Source: Egicoccus halophilus
Lineage (GTDB): Bacteria; Actinomycetota; Nitriliruptoria; Nitriliruptorales; Nitriliruptoraceae
NCBI RefSeq assembly: GCF_004300825.1
Contig: NZ_CP036250.1
Location: forward strand, 3,235,001 to 3,299,000
Direction: 5' to 3'
Length of the DNA stretch: 64,000 nucleotides
This document shows positions 40,812 to 49,746 of the stretch, piece by piece. Each line of letters begins with the position of its first letter. The first letter of the stretch is position 1. Position numbers and translations under genes: made by a program. The notes below the pieces were generated by a model that made no database searches, had not been told where the DNA came from, and saw only the letters and a list, made by a program, of their open reading frames with translations.

Positions 40812-43652
40812 CTACTCGAAGCGGAAGAAGGCCCGGTACTGGATGCCGTCCTGCATCGTGAACACGAGCTCACGGCAGGTCCCGGCCCAGTCGGCGTCGG
40901 TCTCCCATCGGTAGTTGTAGACGCCACGCGCGTTCACGTTCAGCCCGCTGTTGCCGGGCATCTGCGTGGCCACGGGACGGGCCCGCGGCGTGTGGAACTC
41001 ACCCTCGCTGACGACCTGCCGCGTGTCGCAGTCGACCTGCCGCGAGAACGGCGCGTTGGCGGCGAACACGTCCAGCCCCTGGTTGCGACCGAGGTCGAAC
41101 CGTGCCGGGATCACCTCACCCGCGTCCCGGACCGTCATCCCGGTCGCCGAGATCGGCGTCATGAAGCTCCGGACGCAGTCCGGGTGGGTGTCGAAGCCCT
41201 CGACGGCCGCAGCCCGGCTGTTGTTCACCGACGACGCGCTGTAGCCGAGCCCACGCCGGGCGAACGACGCCCACAGGGTGCAGAAGTTCTCGCCACCGGT
41301 CAGCACGGTCTCCGCTGCGATGATCGCGTCACGGCCGGTGACGAAGTTCGGGTTGCAGCCCTGGAACTTCAGCCCGTCCATGACCAGCTGCTGCGCGAGG
41401 TTGTTCCCGCCGGTCGACCAGTCACCGTAGACGTCGGGGTTGAATCCGTGGACGTCGATCAGGTCCCAGGTCATGTCCCACAGGATGGTGTTCCAGCCGT
41501 GGCCGACGCCGTGCGGCGCGGCCAGCGTCCCACCGTTGAGCCAGGCGCCGGTGCCGACGCTGCCGTAGGTGAACGGCTGGAGTTCCATGTTGCGCGAGTA
41601 CGGCGCAGGACGGATGCCGGCGCCCTGACGCGGGGGCTCGTCCTGCCACAACGCGTACGGACCCATGCCGCGGGGACCGTCCGGGTCGTCGAGCGCCGGG
41701 TCGATCAGCGTGACGACACCGTGGTAGTCGCTCCAGCCCTCACCCATGCGCTGGTCACCGCCGAGGCAGTTCACGCCGGGGCCACCGGTCAGCCGGAGCG
41801 AGATGCCGTGGCTGTACTCGTGCAGGATGATGCCGGCTTCGAGGTCACCGTCGCGGAAGGGCTCGTCGCGGTTCCACAGGTACATCTGCATCCGCGGCGC
41901 ACCGCCGTCGGCGGCCGGGGTGGAGAAGTTGGCGTTGTTGAAGCCGCCGCCGTCCTGCGCCTCGCAGTTGACGGCGTCACCGCCGACGCCACCACGCCCG
42001 TAGTTGTTGTGCTGGAAGTTGCCCGACGGCTCGTCGAAGCCGTAGTGCCAGAACACGTCGTGGGCGACGTTGCACCAGTAGAACAGGTTGGTGGTGGCGG
42101 CCTCCCAGTACTCGTGCGGGTGCTGCGTGAGGTCGAGCCCGAAGTCGAAGGTCAGGCGGTCGCCGCCCTCCGGCTGCGAGGCGAAGACCTGGCTCTCGAT
42201 GCTGCCGGTCGCGGGCTGCCCGGCCCGGATCGCCGCACCGGCGTCCTGGGTGACCATCACCGACGGGATCGTGATGCTCGGGTCGGCCCCGCCCATGGCG
42301 GTGGGGTTGCCGGCCACGTTGTTGGCGACGACGACACCGACCGCCCCGGCCGCCTGCGCGTGGCCGACCTTGTCGACGAACGGGCAGTCGCCCCGGTCGA
42401 TCAGCGCGATGGCGCCGGCCGGGAAGTCGACCAACGGCTGGCAGCCGAGGGTCGGGGCGTCGGTCCCGTCGCTGGCCGGCACGATGTCGCCGTGCACGCC
42501 GCCGGCCGGGGTGGACGGGCCGAACGAGGCCGCGACCGCGGTGTAGGAACCGGCTGCGCCCGAGGGCTCGTCGACGACCACGGACAACCGCGCGTTGGTC
42601 GGGTTGTTGCTGTTGTTCCAGTCGGTGTAGGTGTTGGTGTTGTTGCCCCGGGTGATGGTGTAGTCCGGCTCGGGCGTGGCGGAGACGTCGTGCCAGCCGA
42701 ACGGCGAGGCGTCGGCGTCGGCCGGGTTCGTCACCAGGGTGCGTCCGCCGTCGTTCGGGCTCTCGAACGGCAGGGCGAACACCCGGTAGCTCGACCCGTC
42801 GTTCACCGGGTTCGGGGTCACGATCGGGCCCGAGGAGCGCGACGACGCGCTCGCGAGCGAGGTCGCGTCGGCGTCACCGTGGTCGTGGTCGTGGTCGTGG
42901 CCGTGGTCACGGCCGATGCGGGACGCCGTCTCGTCGTGGTCGTGCTCGATCGTCCAGTCGTCGAGGTCGAGCAGGTCACCGGTGGCGGCGTCGACGACGG
43001 CGCTCCACAGGTGCACGTCGGTGGCGTCGTCGATCACGACCTGCCACGCCAGGCGCAGGCCGTCCTCGTGCGGCTGCCAGCCGAGCTTGGCCGGGATCGG
43101 CTCGTCGGAGATGCCGCCGTCGGAGACCAGCGCGTCGGCGTCGAGGTCGGCACTCATCACGACCGGCAGCTGCTCCAGACCGACCGGTTCGGGCAGGTCG
43201 AGCTCCTCGGCCGCAGACTCGACGGCGTCGACCGGGTCGAGCTCGGGGGCCGGGCCCGCGGCGCGGGCGCGGGCGCCCGGCAGCCCGGACACCGCGGAGC
43301 CACCGACATGGACGACGCTGCCGTCCGCCGCGATGTTGATCGTGGTGTCGGCGCCGAACACCTCGAGCCCCGCGTACTGCTGGTTGACGTTGACGTGCGT
43401 GACCCCGTTGTGCTGACTCTCGTAGCTCGAGCGGACCACGAGCTCGGCCACGTCGGCCGGCGCGAGTTCGAACAGCGCCGCCTCGTCGCGGAAGTATCCG
43501 AGCGCGATCTCCTCGGGTTCGCCCTCGTTGGGCCCGGTGAGGAACTGGTACGCCGGCGATCCGGTCGTGGGGTTCGCGCTGACGGGCGCGGCCCACAGGC
43601 CGGTCGCGGCGAGCGACAGGGCGGTGACCGCCCCGAGCGTTCTGCTGCGCAT
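40812..43652 (-). CDS. Secreted M36 (fungalysin) metalloprotease with PA domain
   Basis: 946-residue extracellular zinc protease. It has a Sec signal peptide (about residues 1-27), an FTP-type propeptide, and a striking His/Asp-rich stretch at about 235-260 (GRDHGHDHDHDHGDAD). A PA domain inserted at about 395-470 (AGAIALIDRGDCPF, AGAVGVVVANN) precedes the M36 catalytic domain. The zinc motif is HEYSHG (His611, Glu612, His615), and the third ligand is in MGEGWSDYHG. The ATG has AGGAGAG 6 bases upstream. A TTGACA promoter lies about 140 bases upstream. It is expected to mature outside the cell and degrade proteins for nutrition. Confidence 0.93.
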   Translation of the reverse strand: MRSRTLGAVTALSLAATGLWAAPVSANPTTGSPAYQFLTGPNEGEPEEIALGYFRDEAALFELAPADVAELVVRSSYESQHNGVTHVNVNQQYAGLEVFGADTTINIAADGSVVHVGGSAVSGLPGARARAAGPAPELDPVDAVESAAEELDLPEPVGLEQLPVVMSADLDADALVSDGGISDEPIPAKLGWQPHEDGLRLAWQVVIDDATDVHLWSAVVDAATGDLLDLDDWTIEHDHDETASRIGRDHGHDHDHDHGDADATSLASASSRSSGPIVTPNPVNDGSSYRVFALPFESPNDGGRTLVTNPADADASPFGWHDVSATPEPDYTITRGNNTNTYTDWNNSNNPTNARLSVVVDEPSGAAGSYTAVAASFGPSTPAGGVHGDIVPASDGTDAPTLGCQPLVDFPAGAIALIDRGDCPFVDKVGHAQAAGAVGVVVANNVAGNPTAMGGADPSITIPSVMVTQDAGAAIRAGQPATGSIESQVFASQPEGGDRLTFDFGLDLTQHPHEYWEAATTNLFYWCNVAHDVFWHYGFDEPSGNFQHNNYGRGGVGGDAVNCEAQDGGGFNNANFSTPAADGGAPRMQMYLWNRDEPFRDGDLEAGIILHEYSHGISLRLTGGPGVNCLGGDQRMGEGWSDYHGVVTLIDPALDDPDGPRGMGPYALWQDEPPRQGAGIRPAPYSRNMELQPFTYGSVGTGAWLNGGTLAAPHGVGHGWNTILWDMTWDLIDVHGFNPDVYGDWSTGGNNLAQQLVMDGLKFQGCNPNFVTGRDAIIAAETVLTGGENFCTLWASFARRGLGYSASSVNNSRAAAVEGFDTHPDCVRSFMTPISATGMTVRDAGEVIPARFDLGRNQGLDVFAANAPFSRQVDCDTRQVVSEGEFHTPRARPVATQMPGNSGLNVNARGVYNYRWETDADWAGTCRELVFTMQDGIQYRAFFRFE

Positions 43653-43992
43653 GCGACTCTCCTGGTATGCGACATGCGCCCCGGGACCGACGACCTCCCC
43701 TCGAGGCGCCGGAGTCCTCACGTGCGTCCGTCCGCGTTCCCACCGCGGTACGGACCCCCTCGACCACCACCCGGGACGGTCGCGACGCGGACACAAGTAG
43801 CCCGTTCGTACCCTGTCAACGCGTACTAGTCCGTTCGCTCGCGCCAGCGCACACCTTCAGCATGTATTCAGCTATCACGAAGTGCGCTCCGCGGAACTGC
43901 CGGCCACCCGGTCGTCGGGCCCGCGTTCGCGCCCACCCGCTTCCACGCCGCTCGCGGCGCAGTAGCGTGCCCCGCCACGCAGGAGGGCGTCC
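43653..43992. promoter_or_regulatory. Divergent promoter region between M36 protease and GNAT genes
   Basis: 340 bases without a gene. On the minus strand TTGACA (43819-43814) and TTGTGT (43796-43791), 17 bases apart, form the best -35/-10 pair, giving the protease a leader of about 130 bases. On the plus strand TAGCGT (43963-43968) is 25 bases before the GNAT ATG. The middle (43815-43880) is relatively AT-rich and could hold regulator sites; none was identified. Confidence 0.5.
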
Positions 43993-44889
43993 ATGGCCGA
44001 GGCGGGCATGATCGAGCAGGCGTTGGCCACGGCCGCGCGGGCGGCCGACGCCGCCGGGGTACACGTGGTCGAGCGCCACGGCCACGCGGACATGCCGGCG
44101 GTCACGGACCTGTTCGACGCCGTGTGGGGCCGGGACGCCACCAGCGGCGGGACCCTGCCGCCCGAGGCGCTCACGGCACTCGCCGGCGCCGGCGGGCAGG
44201 TCTCGGGTGCCCTGCGTGGCGTGGAGCTGGTGGGGGCGACCGCCGCCTTCGTCGGGCTGGCCGAGGACGGCGAGGTGTTCCTGCATTCGCACGTCACCGG
44301 CGTGGCGCCGGGCGCCGCCGGCGCCGGCGTCGGCCGGGCGTTGAAGTGGCACCAGCGGGGCTGGGCGCTGCAGCGCGGCATCCGACGGGTGCGATGGACC
44401 TTCGATCCGCTCGTGCGCCGCAACGCCGTGTTCAACCTCGTCGTACTGGGCGCCGGCGTGAGTGGATACGCGGAGGACCACTACGGTCGGCTGCGTGACG
44501 CCCGCAACGCCGGCGCTCCCACCGACCGCCTGATCGTCGACTGGGAGCTGGGCGCGCCCCGGGTGCAGGCCGCCGCGACGGGCCGGACCGCCGAGCCCGA
44601 CGTCACCGCCATGCGCCGTGCCGGGGCCGCGCCGCTGCTGCGCCAGGAACCCGACGGCACGCCCCACCTGACGCCCACGGATGCCGAGCGGCTGCTCGTG
44701 CAGATCCCGGCCGACATCGAGGCGATACGGGGGCAGGACCCCGACCTCGCCGTCGCCTGGGCCGCCGCGCTGCGGGCGACCCTCGGGCACGCCGTGCGAC
44801 GTGGACTGCGGGTCACCGGCTGCACCCGTGACGGCTGGTACGTGCTCAGCGCCGACCGCGCGGTGCACGAGCTGGCGGCTCGGGCATGA
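43993..44889 (+). CDS. GNAT acyltransferase of the menC-linked (COG3375-like) type
   Basis: 298-residue predicted acyltransferase. The GNAT acyl-CoA region is GEVFLHSHVTGVAPGAAGAGVGRALK; also RWTFDPLVRRNAVFNLVVLGA, a motif typical of the family encoded beside N-succinylamino acid racemase/o-succinylbenzoate synthase genes. It probably N-succinylates or N-acylates an amino acid for the neighbour. AGGAGG lies 8 bases before the ATG. The stop overlaps the next start (ATGA). Confidence 0.82.
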   Translation: MAEAGMIEQALATAARAADAAGVHVVERHGHADMPAVTDLFDAVWGRDATSGGTLPPEALTALAGAGGQVSGALRGVELVGATAAFVGLAEDGEVFLHSHVTGVAPGAAGAGVGRALKWHQRGWALQRGIRRVRWTFDPLVRRNAVFNLVVLGAGVSGYAEDHYGRLRDARNAGAPTDRLIVDWELGAPRVQAAATGRTAEPDVTAMRRAGAAPLLRQEPDGTPHLTPTDAERLLVQIPADIEAIRGQDPDLAVAWAAALRATLGHAVRRGLRVTGCTRDGWYVLSADRAVHELAARA

Positions 44890-46022
44890 GCGCCGCCCTG
44901 CCGGCGGTGACCGTCGAGCGCCTCGAGCTCGTGCGGGTCTCGCTGCCGCTGGTCACCCCGTTCCGGACCTCGTTCGGGGTGCAGCACGAACGCGACGCCC
45001 TGCTCGTCCACGTCCGGGCGCGGGAGGCGCAGGGTTGGGGCGAGTGCGTGACCCCGGCGGCGCCGGTCTACTCCGAGGAGTACACCGGCGGCGCCGCGCA
45101 CGTCCTCGAGCACCAGCTGGTGCCCCGGCTGTTGGCCCCCGGACGCACCCTGCGGGCCGAGGACGTCGGCCTGCGCCTCGCCGGCGTCCGCGGGCACCGC
45201 ATGGCGCGTGCCGCGCTGGAGTCGGCGCTGCTCGACGCACAGCTGCGTGCCGCCGGACGCTCCCTGGCCGTGCACCTCGGCGCCACCCGCGACCGGGTCG
45301 CGGCCGGGGTCTCGGTCGGGATCCCCGACGGGGGGATCCCGGAGCTGCTCGAACAGGTCGAGGGCTACCTCGACGCCGGCTACGTGCGGGTCAAGGCCAA
45401 GGTGGCCCGCGGCAGCGACGTCGCCCCCATGCAGGCCCTGCGAACCCGGTTCGGTGCCCGACTCCGACTGCAGGTCGACGCCAACGCCGGCTACGACCCC
45501 GACACGCCGGCCGACGTCGCTGCCCTCGACGCGCTCGACGAGCTCGGGCTGCTGCAGATCGAGCAGCCGTTCGCTCCCGATCGACTGCTCGCCCACGCCG
45601 CCCACGCCGCCCGGTGGCGTACGCCGGTGTGCCTGGACGAGTCGATCACCGACGCGGCGCGGGCCGTCGAGGCCCTCGCGCTGCGGGCCTGCCGCATCGT
45701 CAACGTCAAGCCGGGCCGGGTCGGAGGTCCGTTCGAGACCGTACGGATCCACGACGCCTGCCGGGACCGGGGCATCCCCGTGTGGTGCGGCGGCATGCTC
45801 GAGACCGGGATCGGTCGGGCACTCAACGTCGCGGTCGCCGCGATGCCCGGATTCGAACTGCCGGGTGACACCTCCGCCTCCGACCGCTACTTCCGCGAGG
45901 ACCTGACGGACCCGTTCGTGCTCGTCGACGGCCACCTCGCCGTCCCGACGACGCCCGGGATCGGGCGCGAACCCCGCGACGAGGTGCTCGCGACCGCCAC
46001 CCGGCTGCCCCTGGCGGGCTGA
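44886..46022 (+). CDS. menC: o-Succinylbenzoate synthase / N-succinylamino acid racemase (enolase superfamily)
   Basis: 378-residue enolase-superfamily barrel. The first catalytic Lys pair is in YVRVKAKVARG. Metal ligands follow in LQVDANAGYDPD, LLQIEQPF and PVCLDESI, and the second catalytic Lys is in IVNVKPGRVGG. Sequences of this kind may be menaquinone MenC, racemases, or both. Coupling to the GNAT gene argues for the racemase role (acylation plus racemisation gives D-to-L amino acid conversion). No other men genes are in the window, so the symbol is provisional. Confidence 0.82.
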   Translation: MSAALPAVTVERLELVRVSLPLVTPFRTSFGVQHERDALLVHVRAREAQGWGECVTPAAPVYSEEYTGGAAHVLEHQLVPRLLAPGRTLRAEDVGLRLAGVRGHRMARAALESALLDAQLRAAGRSLAVHLGATRDRVAAGVSVGIPDGGIPELLEQVEGYLDAGYVRVKAKVARGSDVAPMQALRTRFGARLRLQVDANAGYDPDTPADVAALDALDELGLLQIEQPFAPDRLLAHAAHAARWRTPVCLDESITDAARAVEALALRACRIVNVKPGRVGGPFETVRIHDACRDRGIPVWCGGMLETGIGRALNVAVAAMPGFELPGDTSASDRYFREDLTDPFVLVDGHLAVPTTPGIGREPRDEVLATATRLPLAG

Positions 46023-46038
46023 CCGGTCGACGCGGACG

Positions 46039-47385
46039 TCACACCTCCGACTGCACCGTCGGCGGGCGGCGCCCCTCGTCGAGCGTGCGCAACGCCACGT
46101 CGGCGCAGGTACGCACGCGCTGCTCGTCGGCGGGGTCGTCGAGGTCGGCCAGCGCGACGGTGCGTCGCACCTGGTCGCGGACGTCGGCCGCCCGGTCCCC
46201 GTGATCGGCCACGCGTTCGGCCACGTCGGTCAGTGCCTGCAGGACCGCGAGCAGCACGGCCGGCTCCGTGGCGCCGTAGCGGCGGACCTGCCCGACGGCG
46301 AGCTCGAGGTGGTCGGCGAACGTTGGCCGCGGGGCCGCGACACGGATCCTGCCCTGGTCGTCGTGTCCGAGGTCGGCACCCAGCGGATGGTCGGCGAGCA
46401 CGATCAGCACCGCGCCGATCTGTCCGACGGCCTGTGCGGCGGTCGTCGGGTCGTTGACGCCGGTCGACAGCGCCCGCCCCGCGATGTCCTCGAGCTGGCG
46501 GATCCCGAAGGCGATGTCGCCGGTCTCGGTGCGCTCGGGTCCCAGGTGCAGCGCCCCGTGGAGGTCCGGCGCGAGGCGGTCGTCGTCCGCCGACGGCGGA
46601 CGCCCGTCGACGCCCCACACCCAGGCCAGCGTGGTGCCCTTGGCGACCCACGAACCCGGCAGCGGACGCAGCCGTACCACCACGCCGTGCCGTTCGGCGA
46701 CCGCCACCAGGGCCGCGGCGTCGACCGTCTGCAGATAGCCGCCGGTGCGTGCCCGTACCACGCCGGCCGTGGCCGGCGGCTCCGGCGGCGGGGCGTCGGG
46801 CAGGTCCCCGCGGTCGGCGGCCAGCTCCCGCAGGTGCCCGAGCGTCTCGCGCCGGATCGAGGCCATGATCACCTCGACCCGCAGCTGACTGGACAGGTGG
46901 TGCAGGAAGTACACCACCAGCCCGACGGCGACCAGGGCGTAGAGCAACGCGAAGGTGGTCGCGAGTTCGGGCACGAAGGCTTCGCCCTCCTCGGGCGAGC
47001 GCACGTGCCGGAGCACCGAGACGTGGAACACCCCCGAGCCGACCAGGCCCGTGAGCACCAGTTGGACGCTGCGGTCCTTGAGGAAGGTCCGCAGCAGGCG
47101 GGGCGAGAACTGCGACGAGGCCATCTGCAGGGCCACGATCGTGAGCGAGAACACCACGCCCATCACGGTGAACGTGGCACCGGTCAGCTGGCCGAGCACC
47201 TCGTGGGCGCCGGCCGCGTTGCCCGTGAAGGCGATCGCGTCCGGGACGCCGCCCCCCTCGGGCTCGAGGGCCACCAGGATCCGCGCGAGCGCGATCGAGA
47301 GCACGACCCCGACGGCCGGCAACAGCCACAACGAGTCCTGCAGGTCCTCCCACCATCCATGCACGCGTACCGGCAGGCCGGGCAC
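46039..47385 (-). CDS. DUF2254 family membrane protein
   Basis: 448-residue protein with four hydrophobic helices in the N-terminal half (SLWLLPAVGVVLSIALARIL, TFTVMGVVFSLTIVALQMA, VQLVLTGLVGSGVFHVSVL, TFALLYALVAVGLVVYFL) and a large soluble C-terminal domain. The conserved SSQFSPRLLRTFLKDR motif and DIAFGIRQLEDIAGRALSTGVNDPTTA are those of DUF2254, whose function is unknown. AGGAG lies 5 bases before the GTG at 47385, which I prefer over longer Arg-rich frames. Confidence 0.85.
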   Translation of the reverse strand: MPGLPVRVHGWWEDLQDSLWLLPAVGVVLSIALARILVALEPEGGGVPDAIAFTGNAAGAHEVLGQLTGATFTVMGVVFSLTIVALQMASSQFSPRLLRTFLKDRSVQLVLTGLVGSGVFHVSVLRHVRSPEEGEAFVPELATTFALLYALVAVGLVVYFLHHLSSQLRVEVIMASIRRETLGHLRELAADRGDLPDAPPPEPPATAGVVRARTGGYLQTVDAAALVAVAERHGVVVRLRPLPGSWVAKGTTLAWVWGVDGRPPSADDDRLAPDLHGALHLGPERTETGDIAFGIRQLEDIAGRALSTGVNDPTTAAQAVGQIGAVLIVLADHPLGADLGHDDQGRIRVAAPRPTFADHLELAVGQVRRYGATEPAVLLAVLQALTDVAERVADHGDRAADVRDQVRRTVALADLDDPADEQRVRTCADVALRTLDEGRRPPTVQSEV

Positions 47386-47507
47386 GGTCGCTCCTCGGTC
47401 GTCGGGCAGCGTCCACGTCGGCGTCCGCCCCCGATCAGGACCCCGTCGGCGTCCGAGCATGGCAGGCTGTCCTCCCCGCCGCCGGCCGGTGCCCCCGGAG
47501 GACGTCC

Positions 47508-48566
47508 ATGCCCCTGCCCCTGGCTCCCCCCGTCGACCCCATGCTCGCCACGCTCGCCCGCGAGCTGCCGACCGGTCGGTTGTACTACGAACCGAAGTGG
47601 GACGGCTTCCGGTGCCTGGTCTTCCGCGACGGCGACGAGGTGGTGCTCCAGAGCCGCAACGGCAAGCCGCTCGACCGCTACTTCCCGGAACTGTCGGCAC
47701 CGCTGCGCCGGCTGCTGCCGCCACGGTGCGTGGTCGACGGCGAACTGGTGGTCCCCCGCGGCGGCGTGCTCGACTTCGACGCGCTGTCCGAGCGGATCCA
47801 TCCGGCCGCGTCCCGGGTGCGGATGCTCGCCGAACGCGACCCGGCCCGCTTCGTGGCCTTCGACCTGCTCGCGCTGGAGGACGAGACGTTGCTGGACGCG
47901 CCCTTCACCGTTCGGCGGGCCAGGCTGGCCGACGTGCTCGGCCGGGTCGAGGCACCGGTGCACCTCACCCCGGTCACCGACGACCCGGCCACGGCGGCCG
48001 ACTGGTTCGCCCGCTTCGAGGGCGCCGGACTCGACGGGGTGATCGCCAAGCCGGCGGACGGTCCGTACACCCCGGGCCGACGCACGCTCGTCAAGGTCAA
48101 GCACCAGCGCACCGCCGACGTGGTGGTGGGTGGCTTCCGCTGGCACAAGGACGGCCAGGGGGTGGGGTCACTGCTGCTGGGGTTGTACGACGACGGCGGA
48201 ACGCTGCGGCACATCGGCGTCGCAGCGGCGTTCGCCGCCGGACGACGTCGCGAGCTCGTCGAGGAACTCGCGCCCTACCGGCCGACCGACGAGGCCCCGC
48301 TGGGCGAGCACCCCTGGGCCGACGGCGACGGGGTGGCCGGGACCCCGCGGGGACCCTCGCGGTGGAACCAGGCCAAGGACACCAGTTGGCAGCCGCTGCG
48401 CCCCGAGCTGGTCGCCGAGGTCGCCTACGAGCAGTTGCAGGGCGACCGGCTCCGCCACGGCGCCCGCCTGCTGCGGTGGCGGCCGGACCGCGACCCGACG
48501 TCCTGCCGCTACGACCAGCTCCAGACGCCACCGCCGGCCGAGCTGGCCCAGCTGTTCGCCGTCTGA
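47508..48566 (+). CDS. ligC: ATP-dependent DNA ligase, LigC type
   Basis: 352-residue compact ligase: adenylation domain with nucleotidyl Lys30 in EPKWDGFR, motif Ia SRNGKPLDRYFPEL, motif III VAFDLLALEDETL, motif IV DGVIAKPADGPY and motif V LVKVKHQRTAD, then an OB fold. No extra N-terminal DNA-binding domain, unlike LigB at 1707. LigC enzymes act in base-excision or end-joining repair. GGAGG lies about 9 bases before the ATG. No Ku gene is adjacent. Confidence 0.93.
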   Translation: MPLPLAPPVDPMLATLARELPTGRLYYEPKWDGFRCLVFRDGDEVVLQSRNGKPLDRYFPELSAPLRRLLPPRCVVDGELVVPRGGVLDFDALSERIHPAASRVRMLAERDPARFVAFDLLALEDETLLDAPFTVRRARLADVLGRVEAPVHLTPVTDDPATAADWFARFEGAGLDGVIAKPADGPYTPGRRTLVKVKHQRTADVVVGGFRWHKDGQGVGSLLLGLYDDGGTLRHIGVAAAFAAGRRRELVEELAPYRPTDEAPLGEHPWADGDGVAGTPRGPSRWNQAKDTSWQPLRPELVAEVAYEQLQGDRLRHGARLLRWRPDRDPTSCRYDQLQTPPPAELAQLFAV

Positions 48567-48630
48567 ACCGGGACGGCCGCACTGCGCGCCCGTTTCGGCG
48601 CGACGGTCCAGCCGGACACCGGCCGCCGGC

Positions 48631-48636
48631 TACCGT
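48631..48636 (+). promoter_or_regulatory. Putative -10 element (TACCGT)
   Basis: TACCGT in GGCTACCGTCC, 33 bases before the lgt start, in the 102-base gap after ligC. Confidence 0.35.
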
Positions 48637-48668
48637 CCCCGGACGACTCCCGTCGTCCGAGGACCATC

Positions 48669-49709
48669 GTGCTGCCGCTGCTCGCCACCATCCCGCCCCC
48701 GCCGGGCACCGGCGGGTTCGAACTCGGACCGCTCGACGTCCGTCTCTACGGGGTGCTCATCGCCCTGGGCGCCTACCTCGGCCTGCGTCTGACCGTGGCC
48801 CGCTACCAGCGCCTGGGCGGCGACGCCGACGTGGCCGAGAAGGCGGCCCTGGTGGCGTTGGCCGGTGGCTTCGTCGGCGCCCGCATCGGCTACGTCATCC
48901 CGCGTCTGGACCACTTCCTGGCCAACCCGCAGGAGATCCTGGCGATCTGGCAGGGCGGGTTGACGCTGTTCGGTGGGCTGTTCGGTGGCAGCCTCGCGGG
49001 ACTCCTCTACGCCCGTGCGCGGTCGATGGACGTCGCCGGCTTCGCCCACGCGATCGCACCGGCGCTGCCGCTGGCGCAGGCCATCGGGCGCTGGGGGAAC
49101 TACTTCAACCAGGAACTGTACGGGCGCCCCACCGACCTGCCGTGGGCGCTCGAGGTCGAGCCGGCGCACCGGCGGCCCGGCTTCGAGCAGTTCGAGACGT
49201 TCCACCCCACGTTCCTGTACGAATCGATCTGGAACGCCCTGCTGGTGCTGGTCCTGCTGCGCATCGACCGCACCGGTCGCGTCCGCCGAGGCGGACTGCT
49301 GTTCGTCTACCTGATCGGCTACGGCATCGGCCGGGCATGGATCGAGGCGCTGCGCATCGACACCGCCGAGCGGTACCTCGGCTGGTCGCGCAACAACTGG
49401 ATCGCGCTGCTCGTGGTCATCGGCGGGGCCATCGGCCTGTGGTGGTGGCAACGTCGACCGGTGACCGCGACGCCGGACACGGCAACCGGGCCGACCGACC
49501 ACGCCGCCGACGCCGGGGATCCGGACCACACCGGACACGCCGAGCACGCCGAGCACGCCGAGCACGCCGATGCTCGGCAGCGTCCCGGGGACGACACCGG
49601 TCCCGCGTCCTCACGTCCCCACGACCCGACCCGCTCGCGTCCCGGGTCCTCCGAGCTGGGCGCCGCCGGCTCCGGTGACACCGACGCCGCCGACGACGAT
49701 CCCCGTTGA
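48669..49709 (+). CDS. lgt: Prolipoprotein diacylglyceryl transferase
   Basis: 346-residue inner-membrane enzyme that moves diacylglycerol from phosphatidylglycerol to the lipobox cysteine of prolipoproteins. The window encodes at least three substrates (3526, 28223, 40165). Family marks: VRLYGVLIALGAYLGLR, GGFVGARIGYVI, QGGLTLFGGLFGG and the Lgt signature GRWGNYFNQELYGRPT, then HPTFLYES. After the last helix (near residue 260) there is an 80-residue hydrophilic tail containing a His/Glu/Ala repeat, not needed for the known fold. The start is GTG. Confidence 0.95.
   Translation: MLPLLATIPPPPGTGGFELGPLDVRLYGVLIALGAYLGLRLTVARYQRLGGDADVAEKAALVALAGGFVGARIGYVIPRLDHFLANPQEILAIWQGGLTLFGGLFGGSLAGLLYARARSMDVAGFAHAIAPALPLAQAIGRWGNYFNQELYGRPTDLPWALEVEPAHRRPGFEQFETFHPTFLYESIWNALLVLVLLRIDRTGRVRRGGLLFVYLIGYGIGRAWIEALRIDTAERYLGWSRNNWIALLVVIGGAIGLWWWQRRPVTATPDTATGPTDHAADAGDPDHTGHAEHAEHAEHADARQRPGDDTGPASSRPHDPTRSRPGSSELGAAGSGDTDAADDDPR
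49535..49570 (+). repeat. 9-bp tandem repeat in the lgt C-terminal tail
   Basis: About four copies of CACGCCGAG in frame, encoding His-Ala-Glu units in the disordered C-terminal tail of Lgt. It is a slippage-prone microsatellite-like tract that could vary in length between strains. Confidence 0.75.
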
Positions 49710-49746
49710 CACGACAGCCGGGCCGCCAGACCCGAAGGAGCGCGCC

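Noticed and set aside
42884-42950. The His/Asp repeat in the M36 protease as a separate metal-chaperone gene.
   Set aside because: It is in frame inside the protease propeptide region with no start or stop around it.
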